From assembly GCF_040807025.1 (NCBI RefSeq), contig NC_090946.1, forward strand, positions 80,660,641 to 80,724,640: a stretch of 64,000 bases of DNA, given 5' to 3'. The stretch's first letter is position 1. The number at the start of each line of letters is the position of its first letter. Below are positions 60,701 to 64,000 of this stretch, one piece after another. The notes below the pieces were generated by a model, which was not told the origin of the DNA, searched no databases, and worked only from the letters and a program-made list of their open reading frames with translations. The position numbers and the translations under genes are program-made. The DNA comes from Struthio camelus (lineage: Eukaryota; Chordata; Aves; Struthioniformes; Struthionidae).

Positions 60701-63700
60701 GAGCATAACCAGCCTGAGGCTGCAGTGCACACACGCTCCCACTGCCAGCAGCCTGCAGCTCCGACAGCCACAGACACTGCTTCTCGCTGCACCAGAGCTG
60801 GGGCGGCAGCTCTTTCTCAGTCTGTCCAAAAAAATAACAGCACACAGGGAAAGAACAATGCTGAGGCTGCGAAGCACAGGCTGCAGAGGTGAGGCAACAC
60901 CAGGGCGAAGGGTGCCGGGGCAGGGCAGAGCAGCTGAGAGCGCGGCCGAGACCCGTGCCAGGCATGTTTGGGTCGGGCCCAGCAGCCGCCAGGAGCCCCA
61001 GAGCGGCAGGCAGCAGCTCCTGCGGTGGCCCTGCAGCCCCAGGATGAAGTGTGCTTACTCGAAGCTGCTCCCTGGGGAGACAGTCTCTGGGGAACTGAAC
61101 TGGCAACCTCCAGAGCAAAACACTCGCTGGGCTGAGCTGAGCTGTTCAAGGGCTCTAACACCTTGGACAAACATCAGTGACTTTTCCCTGGGGACTGCAA
61201 AATCCCATCAGCTCCAACACTGCCCGCTCTCCTGTCGCCTTTACAACTAATTTATTAAGTTGAGCAACGCAATATCGTCTGCCTTCGGCTCAGTCCTTAG
61301 AAACTCTTTATGCCCGCTCCAATGAGTGCAAAGCCACATCCTAGCAAGAAAAGCACCAGCTTGGACACAGCTAGCCTGCAGAGACCAAGGCTGGGGCAAC
61401 AGGAGGCTGCTGGAGGTGGGGGAAGATGGGGGTTAGTGTGGCGTAGACCCAATGGCCATGTGCTGGCTGACAGCCCTGCAGGAGAAAATGCAGGGGAACA
61501 GGAAGAAGCAGCTAAAAAGGGATTTGCATGTTCTTCTATTTTCGCAGTGCTTTAGTCAGAGCAACACGTATTCCCTGGATATTTTTATCTGTTACAGTTT
61601 GGAAGCATATCCTTTGGGTATCCGGCTGGCTTATATAACGGCCTCACTCCCACGGCAGAGCGGAGTGGGGCTGGAGGGCATGTGCAGCCACCGTCCCCAC
61701 CATCGCTGCCCAGGTGGTCTCTGCCCAGGCGTAGTGGGGGACAGCATCTCCCCATCCCATCCGTGCCAGGGCTCCTACCTTGCTTACATCCTCCCAGTGC
61801 GAATGGGTCCATAAGGACTGCGACTTATCTGCCAGAACCCTACAGCAGCGTTGCACGCCCTCGCTGCCCCCGTGCCCCTGTATTTAGAGGAAGGAAGTGC
61901 TGCTGTTCAGCAGAGAGGGGTGAGCCCTGTCCCTGCCCCTGTCCCTCGCACACGGCACAGAGCTAGGATGTGCCGAAAAGGAGAGGCAACGCTGCAGGGA
62001 CCCCCTCTGAGCCTGCAAGCCGGCAGGGAGGTGCATCTGCCAGGAGAGGTTCCCTTCTGCTCTGCTGCTCCTTACGGAGATCAGAGCCGTGATGGGTGTT
62101 ACTGGGATAGAAAAAGGCAGCACGAGAGCCTGGAAGGGCTCTGCACTGTGCTCGGACGGGCCTCGAGGGGCATTTGCTGGTGATGCTGGCAGGAGCCAAG
62201 CCAGCTGGCTTCGAAAACTTTGGAAACCAAATCATTTCCCTCTGAAGCAACCATTCTGGAGAGGGGCTGGGTAGCAGTGACTCGCCATCTCTCCCTGAAA
62301 GGGCTGGTTGGGGAAAGGCTTTTAGCCTCCTCTGCTCATTTAGACAGCGTGGGATGAGGAGCTGGCCTCCAAATCGCACCCCCGCCCGACTAACACAGTT
62401 GTCGGCCTGTATCCCTGCAATGCAGGTCCCACCTGCGTGGCGAGTTCTTTACTGAACTGTAAATATTCCCCATTATTTTGATGTCCAAGACATGCTTCAT
62501 GAGTGCAAAACCTGCTTATGGTTCTGCCTGCTCAATTCTTTAACCAAAATGTTCAGGTTAGTTCGGATAGACTCTAGGAAGTTTCTGTTTCGTGTCACCC
62601 AAACGCAAACCTCAAGCACCAAAGAAAATAACAGTCAGATACGGCTTGTGTGCCCAAAACCTTGTCTTTCTTTCCAAGTGTGATAGGTGATTGAAGAAAA
62701 GGGGTTTATGTTCCCTGAGATCTTCACTTTACTTTTAAAATTCTCAGGCATGTTTACCAGGCTCTGAAATGCTACCTGTGACTGTGCTTGGCTCCAGCAT
62801 GTCCACACTGCTCTTTCAGAGTGTCTTTGGAGAAGGTACCTATTTAGTTGCCAGTTGTACTTTTAAAGATATATTGGGGCAAGCAAACGGCCAAGGTGCC
62901 TCGCATTACCAAAACCCAGCCCATGCAGCTGCCTTGGGTTAGCAGTTGGGATTGTGCATGAAAAAAGAGAAAGGTGGTGTGAGGCTTCAGAAGAGATGCT
63001 GACTTTGTAGGGCCATGGAGATATGGAGGGAAGGGAAGTGTAGGAACCAATACCATGGAGAGGAGCCTCTGTCATTTCTCTTCACCCATGGATTAAAGCT
63101 TCCTATGGAGGCCTGAAATTTTCTGATGGAAAGTCATTTCTCCTATAAATATGACTCGCCAGTGCTAGAGAACTGTTTTAGGGAAGATCTTTCTTCTAAA
63201 GTCATCTTCTCCTAAAAGGCAAATGTCTCATTTATTCCTTACTTGGATAAAGACTTTTTTTTTAGCATTTTATTATTTTCTGCTATTGTTCTGTGAGTCA
63301 GAGCACCTTGTACAAACACGGTAAGGTTGTTTCATTCTACAGCTGGTTATTTATGTGAGAGTGGATAATTACAGCCATTAATTGGAAATTAATGAATTGT
63401 AGGCCATCCTCAAACAGTTTTCTTTTGCACAAAGGCAAAACCACAGCTGCAGCAAGCACCAAGAATATCTTCACCGGTGCTACTCAGACCTAAAGAACCA
63501 CTCTAAAAATTGAATTCTAATAGCCTACTTTGAAAGCTAACATAGGGGTGTTTGGAGCCATTTGATGAGGAAACTGGTTTCCCACTGAGCCTCGCGACAA
63601 CCTGGGAAATATTTCCAAAACATGGACTAAATTAGTACACAGTGTTAAACCCTCAACTTGAAAAATATCCCTAGCTCTTCCAAGGAAAGAGCATAAATCC

Positions 63701-64000
63701 CTCTGCATGAAGCAGGCTTCCTACTACTCTGCAGCGTGGTGGCAAGCAACCCATCCATCTCGCCGCCCCGCTCCCAGCCGGGCAGGTAGGAGCCACACAG
63801 AGCAAGCTGCGGAAAGCGGCACAGCCCCTTCACCTGCAGCTGGCTTGCCAGCGTGCTGCCATCGCCTAGTCCCCAGCCTGAGAACCTGGACAGGTGCCTT
63901 TGCAGGGCAGTTGCGGTAGGGCACTGAGATGCAGTTGCTGCTTAAGAGGCTCCTGCTTCTCTCAGGCAAACCAGGCTGCCTACGTGATGTGCGCCCTGGG
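57793..64000. other. Gene-free intergenic DNA to the window end
   Basis: Mixed composition. GC-richer patches at 58.5-59.6 kb and 60.7-62.2 kb give overlapping open frames on both strands without recognisable domains. Nothing else could be supported. Confidence 0.5.

Noticed and set aside
41740..64000. Search for the large RING-containing first exon of TRIM9
   Set aside because: No open frame with RING or B-box cysteine spacing is present. TRIM9 must lie beyond the right edge.

Overview
This window is vertebrate nuclear DNA, most likely avian. It holds one protein gene that can be proved from the sequence: TMX1, the thioredoxin-related transmembrane protein of the endoplasmic reticulum. TMX1 lies on the minus strand as eight exons between 41343 and 36940. 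The exons join without a frame break into a 279-residue protein, and every intron is GT-AG. The bird assignment rests on compact introns (87 to 1592 bp), very few interspersed repeats, and repeat remnants that read as old CR1-type LINEs with no mammalian Alu, B1 or L1. A crocodilian or turtle source is less likely but not excluded.

Layout. 1-22.4 kb: moderately GC-rich DNA without recognisable coding exons, with two possible CR1 remnants (near 0.9-1.2 kb and 6.3 kb) and an AT-rich, non-repetitive block at 20.5-21.0 kb that looks like a regulatory element. 22.4-25.03 kb: a strongly CpG-rich island with consensus splice donors on both strands (22867 on minus, 25023 on plus), an exon-like segment at 24471-24608, and a 406-bp perfect purine minisatellite (23570-23975). 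In mammals FRMD6 follows TMX1 in the same orientation, so this island is a candidate first exon and promoter for FRMD6 on the minus strand; that is inference. 25-36.9 kb: AT-rich DNA downstream of TMX1, including its 3' UTR. 36.9-41.34 kb: TMX1. 41.34-41.74 kb: the TMX1 CpG-island promoter, with NRF1-like, SP1-like and CCAAT motifs. 41.75-64 kb: gene-free DNA on the side where TRIM9 would lie further out, with two probable CR1 fragments and some microsatellites.

Most open frames here are chance openings in GC-rich or low-complexity DNA; several long ones (up to 361 codons) were rejected. I found no undescribed gene system. The observations most worth following are the two-phase minisatellite inside the CpG island, the possible bidirectional first exons, a perfect 15-nt copy of an intron 3' end inside TMX1 exon 5, and the candidate regulatory block at 20.5 kb.
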